Positions 16,190 through 25,472 of a DNA stretch of 64,000 bases are shown here, one piece after another; position 1 is the stretch's first letter; each line of letters starts with the position of its first letter. This stretch comes from CAZOVK01 sp964583165 (lineage in GTDB: Bacteria > Bacillota > Clostridia > Lachnospirales > WRAX01). The notes beneath the pieces were generated by a model. It saw only the letters and a list, made by a program, of their open reading frames with translations, was not told the DNA's origin and made no database searches. Location: assembly GCA_964583165.1 (NCBI GenBank), contig CAZOVK010000002.1, forward strand, positions 26,408-90,407, in the 5' to 3' direction. The translations under genes and the position numbers were made by a program.

Positions 16190-19100
16190 ATGACAGAATC
16201 AAGAAACAAACGGAACAAACTAGGTAGCAGGTTAATAAGCCTAATGACCGCGTTGGTGATGGTGTTTGCCTTGCTGCCGTTTAATGTCGTAACGGTTAAG
16301 GCAGAAGGCATCACAGTGTCCGATTGGAACGGCTTAGTAGACGCCCTTACAAGCGGAATCGAAGGTTACATAATAACTCTTAGCTCAAACATAACCGCGC
16401 CGACAGGTACAAACACTGTAACCGTTAACGAAAACTACAAGCTTGGGCTATCAAACTATTCTATAATAATACCAAGCGGCTCGAATGTAACAATTGACGG
16501 CGCTCATACGATAACTCGTGAAACAATCGGCACTGGCGCGTTCTTCGATGTTCAAAGCGGTGGTACGCTCACGCTCACAAACATCACACTGGACGGCGGC
16601 GCAACAGCCACGCCAACCGCCCTAACAGCCACAGACGCGCTGGTTACTGTTCAAGAAGGTGGTTCGCTTAACCTTGGCACAAGCGGCAGCACATTAGACG
16701 GCGCAACGTTGCGGAATAACAACAACGCCGGTGGCCCTGGCGGCGTGAACAACAGCGGCACAGTTACCATGAACGGCGGCACAATAAGCGGCAACACCGC
16801 AAGCGGCATTGGCGGCGGCGTGTACAACAGTGGCACATTTACCATGAACGGCGGTACAATAAGCGGCAACACCGCAAGCGGCAGCGGCGGCGGCGTGTTT
16901 AACAGCGACACATTTAACATGAGCGGCGGCACAATAAGCGACAACATTGCAACGGTCGAAAAAGGTGGCGGGGTGTACAATTCTGTGCATGCCTCAATGA
17001 ACATTTCCGGCGGCGCGGTTATAAAAGACAACCTTAAGGGAGGGTCAGGAAGCCAAACAAACAGCAATGTTTATCTATCCGCTACTGATTGTGACATGAC
17101 TAAAGCGGGCGCGTTCACACAAGGGGCAGACATCCATGTTGACCTTTCCGACTTGACCGCAGGAGCCGATATGCTTACAAACGGCGCCACAGCCGTTGTA
17201 GACGGCGACCAGAACTATTTCACAAGCGACACGGCAGACAAGTCTTTTGTGTTTAGCGTGGATAAACTTGTTTTGGGAGAGGGTGTCCCAACCGCCGCGA
17301 TAGGCAACTGCACCATCAGCGGCGAAACAGGCACACCGTTATCAAACCAAACAGCCACGGTAACATTAACAGGCGGCACGTTTGTCGGCACAACGTCCGG
17401 CGTTGACGCGACAAGCTGGTTCGGCGCGGGCGTTATCCCTGACGGTGTTTCTGTTGTCTTTACAGCCACAGCGGCAAGCACAACAGGTACACTCACATTC
17501 AACGGCACACCAACAGCCATATCAAGCGCGACTTTTGGCGCGGTGACGATACCACAGGCGCAAATAACAGACGCGACAGCGGCGGTTGTTGCCCCTGCAA
17601 ATATAAGTGCGGTGTTTGCCATAACAGCCCCCGAGCCGGCAACATATATCGACACCACGGTAAGCCCTGTTGTCCTCGTGCCAAACAGCGCGTGGGATGC
17701 GGATAGCAAAACCCTTACGCTCACAGGCGTGAACATCACTGAACCCATGAAAGATGGTGTAGCCTTCTCCGCTATCAAAGTCCCTGCCGGCACAACGATT
17801 GACATGATAGGGCTGAATACCCTTAAGTCCGCGGTGATAGATAGTGGTGTCTACAGTAACGGCACAGTCTACAGCCTGGGCGCGTTGACAATGACAGGCT
17901 CGGGTGTTCTTGATGTAAGCAATAGTAACAGTACCGGTAATGGTTATGCGATTTTGGCGAAAGGCAACCTTACTGTAAGCAGCGGCTACATTAAGGCGTA
18001 TAAAACAACGATAGGCGGCGTTTCTATTATGGTTTCCGGCGGTAGCTTCAACGTTACCGGCGGCTATATTGACACAGAAACGCCAAGCACGGTTGGGGTC
18101 ACGGGTTTCGCCACGAATGGCATCAGTATTAACGGCGGTAACGTGACCATCAGCGGCGGATACGTCAAGACGGTTGGTTATGGCACGCCAAACAGCTACA
18201 ACTCCGGCATTAATTGCAACAATTTGACTATAAGCGGCGGATATTTGGAAGCAGTCGGAAAGGACAGCACTAATGCCCCGTCTAATGGTGTTTCATGTAC
18301 TTCATTTACAAACTCGGGTGGCGTGGTTAAAGCCACAGGTGGCGATGGTACTAATAGCTACGGTATCAACGCAAACACATCCGCAACATTTAATGGCGGC
18401 GTAACGATAGCCAAGAGCGGCACGGCTTCGGTCGGCACAAGCGCGGCTGTTTGGTGTGGTGACCAATCTCGCTTCACCGAAAGCAACGCAACCAAGGTGA
18501 TGTATGTAAACAACAGCACCGTTACAGGCACAAGCGAGCTTATAAACGCAAGCCGTACAAATGATGGCTTGGCAATCGGCACAGGCACAACCGCCGCCAA
18601 AGACGTGGTTATCGCCAAGGTGTTCAGCAACGCTCCCATAACAAGCCTCACCAACAACATCCTCGACGGCTACTATATCGCATACGACAATTCTAGCAAC
18701 GCGCCCCTTAATCTTGATGGGATAACGGAGCTAACTATCAGCGGCGGTAATTATGTAAATAACAACAACAACGGCGCTGGCGCGGTGAGAATTACTATGA
18801 GTAGCGAGACGGCAATAGCGGGTGACGGCACGCTGGTATGCCTCTCCAACTCGTCAGGGGTTGGAAACGGCATTACGCTTAATAAAGCCACAGGTTTTAA
18901 CGGCAACTTAATCGGCATAGGCAGCGCAGGTATTTACTTTTATTCCGATTTCACCGCCACAAAAAACGTTATCGGCGTGGGGCGTTACAGTTACGGCGTT
19001 ACTTCCAGCGGCAAGCTTGACGTCAACTTAGGCGCAAATGTCATTGGCATATACACTCCCACAGGTGGTGCTTTATCTTGCAACGGAGTCGATGTGTCGC

Positions 19101-21025
19101 AAAGCTCAATCCTTAAAGGCAATGTAACCGCTATTGGCGGAACAGAAGCCGGTCTTAATTTTGCAGTATTCGGACAAACGCTCACAATCGACAAAGGCGC
19201 AAGCGTAACCGTAATAGGCAGCCACGCGACAAACGGCGCACTTAACTGCAGTAACAACACGCTGGCCATCACAGGCGGCAAGGTTTGGGCGTATAACAAA
19301 GATGCAGGCGGCTCGGTTATGGCAAACACGCTGACCATCGGTTCAGGCATAACTGCCCACACCCTTGCAAGCGACGCAACTTATGGCGACACACTCACCG
19401 AAAGAACTGGCACGGACAACACCATCTCCGAAAAGATAGCGTATATCCTCGGACAGCCCTACACTGTCACATTCGACACAAACGGTAGCAGCGGCACACC
19501 GCCAAGCCCCATAAGACAAGCGAGCGCGAGCGCGGCAGTAACCATCCCAGCCCCGTCAGAGGCTAATTGCGGCACAAGGATTGGTTATACGCTGGACACA
19601 ACAGGCTGGTATGACAATGCAGACGGCACAGGCACAGCCATAATAGGCAGCTACACGCCTACGTCCGATATCACCCTCTACGCCAAATGGACGGATAATC
19701 CCACCTACACTATCACCTTCGATGCAAACGGCGGCACAGTGAGCCCCACAAGCGGCGTAACATTCACAAATGGCACACTGTCAAGGCTACCCATACCAAC
19801 GCGCACGGGCTACACCTTTGGCGGCTGGTTCAAGGAAAGCGCGTTCACTACAGCTGTCACCACATCGACGGTGTTCACAGCGGACACAACGATTTTCGCG
19901 AAGTGGACGGAAGGCGGTGGCTCACCGCAACCCAGCGGCTCACCGGGCGGCAATGTCGTAATTACACAGACGATTCCGCAGAAGATAGAGGTTTTGACGA
20001 ACGGTTCGACTGTCACAGTGAATATGAGTGCGAACCCGGCTGTGTCGAAGGACATTTTGCAAGCGGCGAAGGGCAAGGATGTAAATATTGTCCTTGATTA
20101 TGGTAAGTACACATGGACAATCAATGGCAAAACCGTTACAAGCGTATCGGTTTCGTCAAATTCGTATGACTTGACGGTGGCGGAAATCAGCCATGACCCG
20201 ATTTCGGTACTTGTGGGAGCAGATACACCACAAGTAATACAACTCTCGATTGCGTATAGCGGTGGCTTGCCGTTTACGGGCGTATTGTCATACCCTGTTG
20301 ACGCTAGCTATAACGGTCAGACGGTGTATCTCTACTATTATAACAGCAAGCTGGGTGGGCTAACATTGTCCGATACATGCGTCGTGACTAATGGTTATGT
20401 GACTTTTAACTTCACTCACTGCTCGCGATATGTCGTGACTACACAAAACCTAGGCAAAGCGGTTGGAATCACGAATCCGTTTGAAGATGTAACGGAAAGT
20501 GATTGGTTCTATGACGCGGTAGTTAATGCCTACAACAGGGGGCTTTTCGCAGGTGTTAGTGACACAACCTTTGGCCCTAAAGTGACAATGACACGCGGTA
20601 TGTTCGCGACAATTATAGCCAGACTCGATGGCGCTGACGTGACAGGTTATACAAACACGAAATTCACAGACGTTGACATGAATGCTTATTACGGCAAATC
20701 TGTAGCATGGGCGGCCGATAAGGGGTTAATTTCGGGTTATCAAAACGGCAAGTTCGGCCCTAACGACAACATTACACGTGAACAAATGGCGGCTATCATT
20801 TACAACTACTTGAAATACGCCAAGGTGTCGCTGCCAACGACATTGAATGTTCCGATATTCACTGACTCCAATAAGGTATCGGTATGGGCTAACGAGGCCG
20901 TGACCGTTATCACCAACAGCGGACTTATGCAGGGTTCCGACAATCGCTTCAATCCGCAAGATACGGCTTCGCGTTCCGAAGTGGCGCAGGTATTGCTTAA
21001 ATATCTGAATACAACAGCCGAATAG
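16190..21025 (+). CDS. Giant surface protein: beta-helix region, InlB-type repeats and three SLH domains
   Basis: A protein of 1611 residues. A signal peptide (about 1-42, cleaved near VKAEG) is followed by Gly/Asn/Ser/Thr-rich repeats (about 45-1080) of the type NNSGTVTMNGGTISGNTAS, expected to form a right-handed parallel beta-helix as in adhesins and pectin-lyase folds. Two InlB/Flg_new-type repeats follow (YTVTFDTNG near 1090; YTITFDANGG near 1172). Three S-layer-homology domains close the chain (near 1425, 1484 and 1553), which bind secondary cell-wall polymer. It should coat the cell or mediate adhesion. The gene is transcribed divergently from a LytTR/kinase operon that probably regulates it. 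Early codons contain 75-bp tandem repeats. Confidence 0.93.
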   Translation: MTESRNKRNKLGSRLISLMTALVMVFALLPFNVVTVKAEGITVSDWNGLVDALTSGIEGYIITLSSNITAPTGTNTVTVNENYKLGLSNYSIIIPSGSNVTIDGAHTITRETIGTGAFFDVQSGGTLTLTNITLDGGATATPTALTATDALVTVQEGGSLNLGTSGSTLDGATLRNNNNAGGPGGVNNSGTVTMNGGTISGNTASGIGGGVYNSGTFTMNGGTISGNTASGSGGGVFNSDTFNMSGGTISDNIATVEKGGGVYNSVHASMNISGGAVIKDNLKGGSGSQTNSNVYLSATDCDMTKAGAFTQGADIHVDLSDLTAGADMLTNGATAVVDGDQNYFTSDTADKSFVFSVDKLVLGEGVPTAAIGNCTISGETGTPLSNQTATVTLTGGTFVGTTSGVDATSWFGAGVIPDGVSVVFTATAASTTGTLTFNGTPTAISSATFGAVTIPQAQITDATAAVVAPANISAVFAITAPEPATYIDTTVSPVVLVPNSAWDADSKTLTLTGVNITEPMKDGVAFSAIKVPAGTTIDMIGLNTLKSAVIDSGVYSNGTVYSLGALTMTGSGVLDVSNSNSTGNGYAILAKGNLTVSSGYIKAYKTTIGGVSIMVSGGSFNVTGGYIDTETPSTVGVTGFATNGISINGGNVTISGGYVKTVGYGTPNSYNSGINCNNLTISGGYLEAVGKDSTNAPSNGVSCTSFTNSGGVVKATGGDGTNSYGINANTSATFNGGVTIAKSGTASVGTSAAVWCGDQSRFTESNATKVMYVNNSTVTGTSELINASRTNDGLAIGTGTTAAKDVVIAKVFSNAPITSLTNNILDGYYIAYDNSSNAPLNLDGITELTISGGNYVNNNNNGAGAVRITMSSETAIAGDGTLVCLSNSSGVGNGITLNKATGFNGNLIGIGSAGIYFYSDFTATKNVIGVGRYSYGVTSSGKLDVNLGANVIGIYTPTGGALSCNGVDVSQSSILKGNVTAIGGTEAGLNFAVFGQTLTIDKGASVTVIGSHATNGALNCSNNTLAITGGKVWAYNKDAGGSVMANTLTIGSGITAHTLASDATYGDTLTERTGTDNTISEKIAYILGQPYTVTFDTNGSSGTPPSPIRQASASAAVTIPAPSEANCGTRIGYTLDTTGWYDNADGTGTAIIGSYTPTSDITLYAKWTDNPTYTITFDANGGTVSPTSGVTFTNGTLSRLPIPTRTGYTFGGWFKESAFTTAVTTSTVFTADTTIFAKWTEGGGSPQPSGSPGGNVVITQTIPQKIEVLTNGSTVTVNMSANPAVSKDILQAAKGKDVNIVLDYGKYTWTINGKTVTSVSVSSNSYDLTVAEISHDPISVLVGADTPQVIQLSIAYSGGLPFTGVLSYPVDASYNGQTVYLYYYNSKLGGLTLSDTCVVTNGYVTFNFTHCSRYVVTTQNLGKAVGITNPFEDVTESDWFYDAVVNAYNRGLFAGVSDTTFGPKVTMTRGMFATIIARLDGADVTGYTNTKFTDVDMNAYYGKSVAWAADKGLISGYQNGKFGPNDNITREQMAAIIYNYLKYAKVSLPTTLNVPIFTDSNKVSVWANEAVTVITNSGLMQGSDNRFNPQDTASRSEVAQVLLKYLNTTAE
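16745..17020 (+). repeat. 75-bp in-frame tandem repeats
   Basis: Units start at 16745, 16820, 16895 and (diverged, 78 bp on) 16973. Each encodes about 25 residues of the type VYNSGTFTMNGGTISGNTAS. The first two units are nearly identical at DNA level, so copy-number change by recombination is possible without loss of frame. Confidence 0.85.
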
Positions 21026-21044
21026 GAAGCTTAAAACTAAATAT

Positions 21045-21081
21045 CAAAAAGGCGCGGCATAGTTCGTGCCTTTTTGTTTTT
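21045..21081 (+). terminator. Terminator of the SLH protein gene
   Basis: Arms CAAAAAGGCGCG and CGTGCCTTTTTG (12 bp, one mismatch) around an 8-nt loop, followed by five T. Confidence 0.85.
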
Positions 21082-21168
21082 CAGATAATATCAAAAAACG
21101 AACCTAAATATAGTACGGAAATAGAGCAAAAAATGTTACCAATTACACTTTTTCCATTCAGACAGCAA

Positions 21169-21197
21169 TTGTTGTTCTATGCAAACCGTGGTATGAT
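21169..21197 (+). promoter_or_regulatory. Promoter of the metallophosphoesterase gene
   Basis: TTGTTG (21169-21174), a 17-bp spacer and TATGAT (21192-21197), about 40 nt before the start codon. Confidence 0.6.
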
Positions 21198-21237
21198 GTA
21201 AGAGAGATTGAAATATTGCAAGAGCAGGTGATTGGGT

Positions 21238-22062
21238 ATGGCTTATATTTTCGCAATGAGTGATATTCACGGACATATTAAAGGACTCGAAGAAGCGCTG
21301 TCGCTCATTGACTTGTCCTCTGATAACGTTAAGCGGCTTATTTTGTGCGGTGATTATATCGATAATGGGAATGATAGTTGTAGGGTATTATACAAAGTGA
21401 AAGAGTTGACAGAAAGCTACCCAGATAAGGTTGTTGCGCTGATGGGGAATCACGAGAAGATGTTTTTGGAGTTTGTCAACGCATCAGACAAGGATATATG
21501 GAACACCGAGTGGCTAAGTGCGGATAGTGAGTTCACTACTGTGAACAGTTTCATTTCGCAGGAAACAAAAGAAGCAATAAACACACTTTACTCACAGAGC
21601 GCAGAGCGGTATACGTTTCTGTTTCAAGCCGCAAAGCTGATAAAAAACGATATTTTAACAAACCACGCATCATTGATTAAGTGGCTTCGTAAATTGCCGT
21701 TCTATTACGAAACAGAGGAGCAAATCTTCGTTCACGCGGGTATCGATGAGGAAGCAGAAGATTACTGGATGTACGGAACCTCGGAAGATTATTATGTCAG
21801 CAAATACCCAGCAACATTCGGTACGTTTTATAAGGATATTATTGCGGGGCATGTAAGTACAAGCTCAATCGTGGGTAAAAGGAGTTTTCATGATGTCTAC
21901 TGGGATGGGAAAAGCCATTACTACATAGACGGTAGCGTGAATGAAAGCGGCGTTGTGTTACTGCTTAGGTATGACACGGACAAGAAAGCATATTCCGAAG
22001 TAAAAAGCGTGGATGGCTCTGTCACCGAGCGCACCATTAAAAAAGGAAGGAACAGCCGTTGA
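21238..22062 (+). CDS. Calcineurin-like metallophosphoesterase
   Basis: The metal-binding motifs of PPP-type phosphoesterases are in order: SDIHGH (about 7-12), GDYIDNG (about 37-43), GNHE (about 72-75), and two later histidines in FVHAG (about 163) and AGHVS (about 203). There is no signal peptide, so it is cytoplasmic. Relatives include Ser/Thr protein phosphatases and diadenosine tetraphosphatases; the sequence does not tell which. The ATG at 21238 lies 7 nt after AGGTG. It is a single-gene transcript with its own promoter and a terminator shared with the convergent opp operon. Confidence 0.88.
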   Translation: MAYIFAMSDIHGHIKGLEEALSLIDLSSDNVKRLILCGDYIDNGNDSCRVLYKVKELTESYPDKVVALMGNHEKMFLEFVNASDKDIWNTEWLSADSEFTTVNSFISQETKEAINTLYSQSAERYTFLFQAAKLIKNDILTNHASLIKWLRKLPFYYETEEQIFVHAGIDEEAEDYWMYGTSEDYYVSKYPATFGTFYKDIIAGHVSTSSIVGKRSFHDVYWDGKSHYYIDGSVNESGVVLLLRYDTDKKAYSEVKSVDGSVTERTIKKGRNSR

Positions 22063-22108
22063 AGCTTTCGGCACGCGAATTTACAACAGTAATTATGCGC
22101 ATAGACTC

Positions 22109-22139
22109 AGAGGGGGCGTATTGTTGCTACGCCCCCTCT
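22109..22139. terminator. Hairpin between convergent genes
   Basis: A perfect 12-bp GC-rich stem (AGAGGGGGCGTA / TACGCCCCCTCT, loop TTGTTGC). It is followed on the plus strand only by a weak T-rich tract. It lies between the phosphoesterase and the end of the opp operon and may stop both. Confidence 0.7.
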
Positions 22140-22148
22140 TGATAATTC

Positions 22149-22496
22149 TTACATAATAAAGCCATCAAAGATAACTGCAACTGAGATAAACGATATGCAG
22201 ATTATTCCCAACACTGTTTTGTAACCAATAAGCTTAAAGTGTTTTCTAAAGCTGTCAGATACCTTAGACTGCTCGAGCTTCTTGCCCTTTACCATAAACA
22301 TTCCGGCTAGCAAGAATATACCGAGGGCGGCCAACAATAAAAGCCCGTCTTTGCCGATTTCAAAACCATTTTGAACAGAGAAGTTTCCAAACAGAAAGCC
22401 ACACAAGAACAATATTGCGGCTAATATTATTGAAACAATAAGACTAATAGCCAACATCTTTAAAACATCCCTAAGAAGCATCACGGCTTTGCTCAT
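22149..22496 (-). CDS. Small membrane protein at the end of the opp operon
   Basis: A protein of 115 residues with three hydrophobic segments (about 12-36, 50-66 and 92-112) and a basic loop (KGKKLEQSK). I do not recognise a family. The start is the ATG overlapping the oppF stop as ATGA; six upstream codons of the longer frame lie inside oppF. The coupling suggests co-expression with the transporter, but no function can be assigned. Confidence 0.65.
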   Translation of the reverse strand: MSKAVMLLRDVLKMLAISLIVSIILAAILFLCGFLFGNFSVQNGFEIGKDGLLLLAALGIFLLAGMFMVKGKKLEQSKVSDSFRKHFKLIGYKTVLGIICISFISVAVIFDGFIM

Positions 22497-23476
22497 TTGG
22501 CTCTGCTTTCGCAATAGTGGCAGGCCACCAAGTGGTTGCCGCCGGCGTCTTTAAGCTCGGGCATTTCTGCCTCGCAAATCGGCATCGCAAACTTACATCT
22601 CCCGCGGAATTTGCAGCCCGGTTTTGTGTTAATCGGGCTCGGCACCTCGCCCTCTAGCTTAATCTTGCTCTTTTCTCTCTCTTCCTCAACCTCTGGGTCA
22701 GGAATAGGTATTGCCGACAAAAGCGCTTGGGTGTAAGGATGCATCGGGTTTGCATAAAGCTCGCTGGAGCTTGTAAGCTCGACAAGGGTTCCTAAATAAA
22801 GCACGGCAACACGGTCAGAAATAAGCTTAACCATAGAGAGGTCATGAGCGATAAACAGATACGTCAGCTTCATCTTCTTCTGCAGTTCAACCAGCAGGTT
22901 TACAATCTGAGCTTGAATAGACACGTCAAGCGCTGAAATAGGCTCGTCTAATATCATAAACTCGGGGTTTACAACGAGAGCGCGCGCTATGCCGATTCTC
23001 TGTCTTTGACCGCCAGAAAATTCATGAACAAATCTACTTGCGTGTTCACTGTTAAGCCCGACTAAATTGAGATGATGAAATATCATTTCTTGGCGCTGGG
23101 CCTTGCTCTTCGCTAGGCGGTGAATGTCTATACCCTCGCCGACTATATCAGCAACCGTCATACGCGGGTCTAATGAGCCGTAAGGGTCTTGAAACACCAT
23201 TTGGGCTTTTTTCTTGAAGTCAAAGCGTTCTTTGCCGGTCAGAGAATGGACATCGCTACCGTTATAGAGCACTTGCCCATCGGTTTTTGAGTAAAGACCT
23301 ATACAGGTTCTTCCGCATGTCGTCTTACCACAGCCGGACTCGCCCACCATGCCCAATGTTTCACCTCTGTAAATATCAAAGGAAACATTGTCAACCGCTT
23401 TCAAAATCTGATTCTTGCCGACTGTGAAATACTTCTTTAGATTCCTAACGGAAAGAGCTACTTCTTTGGTTTCCAT
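22493..23476 (-). CDS. oppF: Oligopeptide ABC transporter ATPase OppF
   Basis: A chain of 327 residues with Walker A GESGCGKTT (about 42-50), Q-loop VFQDPYGSLDPRMT, signature FSGGQRQR, Walker B FMILDEP and H-loop FIAHD. The C-terminal oligopeptide-transporter extension contains the cysteines CKFRGRCKFAMPIC, which in related proteins bind a 4Fe-4S cluster. It forms the ATP-hydrolysing heterodimer with OppD, lies 1 nt after oppD, and is the fifth of six genes of the operon. Confidence 0.94.
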   Translation of the reverse strand: METKEVALSVRNLKKYFTVGKNQILKAVDNVSFDIYRGETLGMVGESGCGKTTCGRTCIGLYSKTDGQVLYNGSDVHSLTGKERFDFKKKAQMVFQDPYGSLDPRMTVADIVGEGIDIHRLAKSKAQRQEMIFHHLNLVGLNSEHASRFVHEFSGGQRQRIGIARALVVNPEFMILDEPISALDVSIQAQIVNLLVELQKKMKLTYLFIAHDLSMVKLISDRVAVLYLGTLVELTSSSELYANPMHPYTQALLSAIPIPDPEVEEEREKSKIKLEGEVPSPINTKPGCKFRGRCKFAMPICEAEMPELKDAGGNHLVACHYCESRAK

Positions 23477-23477
23477 A

Positions 23478-24503
23478 TTAGTTCCCCTTCCTTAGCTCAG
23501 GCATATGCACTTTCGGCGCCATCTCGTGATGAAGCCAACAAGCTCCAAGGTGACCGTTGCCAAAATCAGTCATTTCAGGCATTTCCTCAATGCAAATCGG
23601 CATACAGTATTCACATCTTGTGCTAAAGGGGCAACCAATCGGAGGGGAAAGCAAATCCGGAGGGGTTCCCGGTATTGACATCAGCGTTTGTTTGTTCATA
23701 AGGTCAAGTCTTGGTACCGATTGGATTAACGCCCATGTATACGGATGTTTAGGACGATAAAAAATGTCTTTTGACATGCCGCTTTCGACTATCATGCCGC
23801 AGTACATAACAGCGATCCTATTTGCCACATTAGCTACAACGCCAAGGTCATGCGTTATCATAATAACCGAAACCTTACGGTTCTTCTGCAAGCCTTTAAT
23901 AATATCCAGAATCTGTCCTTGAATAGTAACATCAAGCGCAGTCGTCGGCTCATCGCAAATAAGCACGTTAGGGTCGCAGGCAAAGGCAATCGCAATCATG
24001 ACCCTTTGGCGCATACCACCTGAAAACTCATGTGGATACTGCCTTACTCTTTTTTCTGGTTCAGGTATACCGACTAATCGTAACATCTCAACCGCTTCTT
24101 TTAATGCGGCCGCCTTTGTCATCTGCTTATGTACAATGAGATTCTCGGCGATTTGATGCCCAACGCGCATAGTCGGGTTTAAGGCTGCCAGTGCGTCTTG
24201 AAAAATTATCGCGCATTCGCCACCTTTGTATTTTCTCCATTGATTTACACTATAGTTCAGAATGTTTGTTCCGTCGTAAACTATTTCGCTGTCTGCTTTT
24301 ACCTCTCCCTGTGGTTTCTTAATAAGACCCATAATAGCCTTGGCAGTAACCGACTTTCCGCAGCCAGATTCACCTACTATTGCAAGAGCCTCCCCTTTGT
24401 CGAGATAAAAGGATACTCCACGAACCGCCTTTATTTCACCGGCATAAGTATGATAAGAAACCCTAAGGTTTTTGACTTCCAAAATGTGCTTGTCATTACT
24501 CAT
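23478..24503 (-). CDS. oppD: Oligopeptide ABC transporter ATPase OppD
   Basis: A chain of 341 residues with Walker A GESGCGKSV (about 42-50), Q-loop IFQDALAALNPTMR, signature FSGGMRQR, Walker B VLICDEP and H-loop MITHD. The C-terminal domain carries CPFSTRCEYCMPIC, the oligopeptide-type cysteine set. It pairs with OppF on the inner face of the OppB/OppC channel. Confidence 0.94.
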   Translation of the reverse strand: MSNDKHILEVKNLRVSYHTYAGEIKAVRGVSFYLDKGEALAIVGESGCGKSVTAKAIMGLIKKPQGEVKADSEIVYDGTNILNYSVNQWRKYKGGECAIIFQDALAALNPTMRVGHQIAENLIVHKQMTKAAALKEAVEMLRLVGIPEPEKRVRQYPHEFSGGMRQRVMIAIAFACDPNVLICDEPTTALDVTIQGQILDIIKGLQKNRKVSVIMITHDLGVVANVANRIAVMYCGMIVESGMSKDIFYRPKHPYTWALIQSVPRLDLMNKQTLMSIPGTPPDLLSPPIGCPFSTRCEYCMPICIEEMPEMTDFGNGHLGACWLHHEMAPKVHMPELRKGN

Positions 24504-24538
24504 AGTATAAGCCTCTCCCCTTTATTTTGAGTTTCTTA

Positions 24539-25456
24539 TTACTGGCGAAGTTTCGGGTCAAGCGCGTTGCGCAGTCCATCGCCCAGCAGATTGAATGCTA
24601 AAACTATAATACAGAGAAGCGCACATGGGTAAAACAGCTGATGCGGATAAAAGTCCATAGTTTGCTGACCCATTGAGATTAAAACCCCAAGGCTGATGTC
24701 AGGCGACCTAAGACCGATACCGAGAAAGCTAAGACCTGCCTCCGTGAATATAAAGCCCGGAATAGCGGTCGATGCGTCAAGCAATAAAATACCCAGCATA
24801 TTCGGTATGTAGTGTTTCAGAATTATTCTAAGCGGTTTAGCGCCAAGGACTTCCGCCGCGAAAATATACTCCGATTGTTTAAGCTGCTTTATCATACCGC
24901 GTACCTGTCTTGCTGTACCGCACCATGCGGTAATACTAAGCGCTACCAGCAGAGAAAACAGCGAGTTGCCAAGCACCATCATAATTAAGATGGTAATAAG
25001 CAACGAGGGAACAGAGTTCATAACCTCTATCACACGCATAAGCACTTCATCAACCCAGCCGCCGAAATGCGCCATAACTGCGCCATAAATCGTTCCGAAC
25101 ATAAGTTTAAGAGTGGTTGCGACAAGCGCAATAATTATCGACGCTCGCGCGCCGGCCCATATTCTCGAAAATAAATCTCTGCCCAACCCATCTGTACCAA
25201 ACCAGAACTCTGCCGAAGAGGGTTGATTTTTAAGCGATACATTCATTTTAACATAATCATAGCCGCGAAGATTAGGCCCGATAATTACCATAACAAAAAC
25301 TATGCAAAGTACAACTATCGAAGCCATGGCTATCGGGTTTTTTCTGAGGCGTCGCCAAGCGTCCTGCCAAAATGAAATGGCTTGACGATAGATTTTATTG
25401 AGGTCTTCGCTTTTATATCCGATTATTTGAAATTTCTCTTGACTGTATTCTTTCAT
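24539..25456 (-). CDS. oppC: Oligopeptide ABC transporter permease OppC
   Basis: A chain of 305 residues with an N-terminal cytoplasmic helix, a first membrane helix (about 43-63), an extracellular loop, then the five-helix permease core (about 98-295). The EAA-type loop reads AAEVLGAKPLRIILKHYIPN and docks the ATPases. The segment before helix 1 (FWQDAWRRLRKNPIAMAS) is the usual OppC_N motif. Ribosome site GGGAGGGGG. Confidence 0.93.
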   Translation of the reverse strand: MKEYSQEKFQIIGYKSEDLNKIYRQAISFWQDAWRRLRKNPIAMASIVVLCIVFVMVIIGPNLRGYDYVKMNVSLKNQPSSAEFWFGTDGLGRDLFSRIWAGARASIIIALVATTLKLMFGTIYGAVMAHFGGWVDEVLMRVIEVMNSVPSLLITILIMMVLGNSLFSLLVALSITAWCGTARQVRGMIKQLKQSEYIFAAEVLGAKPLRIILKHYIPNMLGILLLDASTAIPGFIFTEAGLSFLGIGLRSPDISLGVLISMGQQTMDFYPHQLFYPCALLCIIVLAFNLLGDGLRNALDPKLRQ

Positions 25457-25472
25457 GTTCTTGCCCCCTCCC

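Noticed and set aside
17215..17805. 196-codon minus-strand frame inside the SLH protein gene
   Set aside because: It is a by-product of the Gly/Thr/Asn-rich repetitive coding strand; it has no ribosome site and its composition mirrors the sense gene. The same applies to 16651-17067 and 18991-19362.
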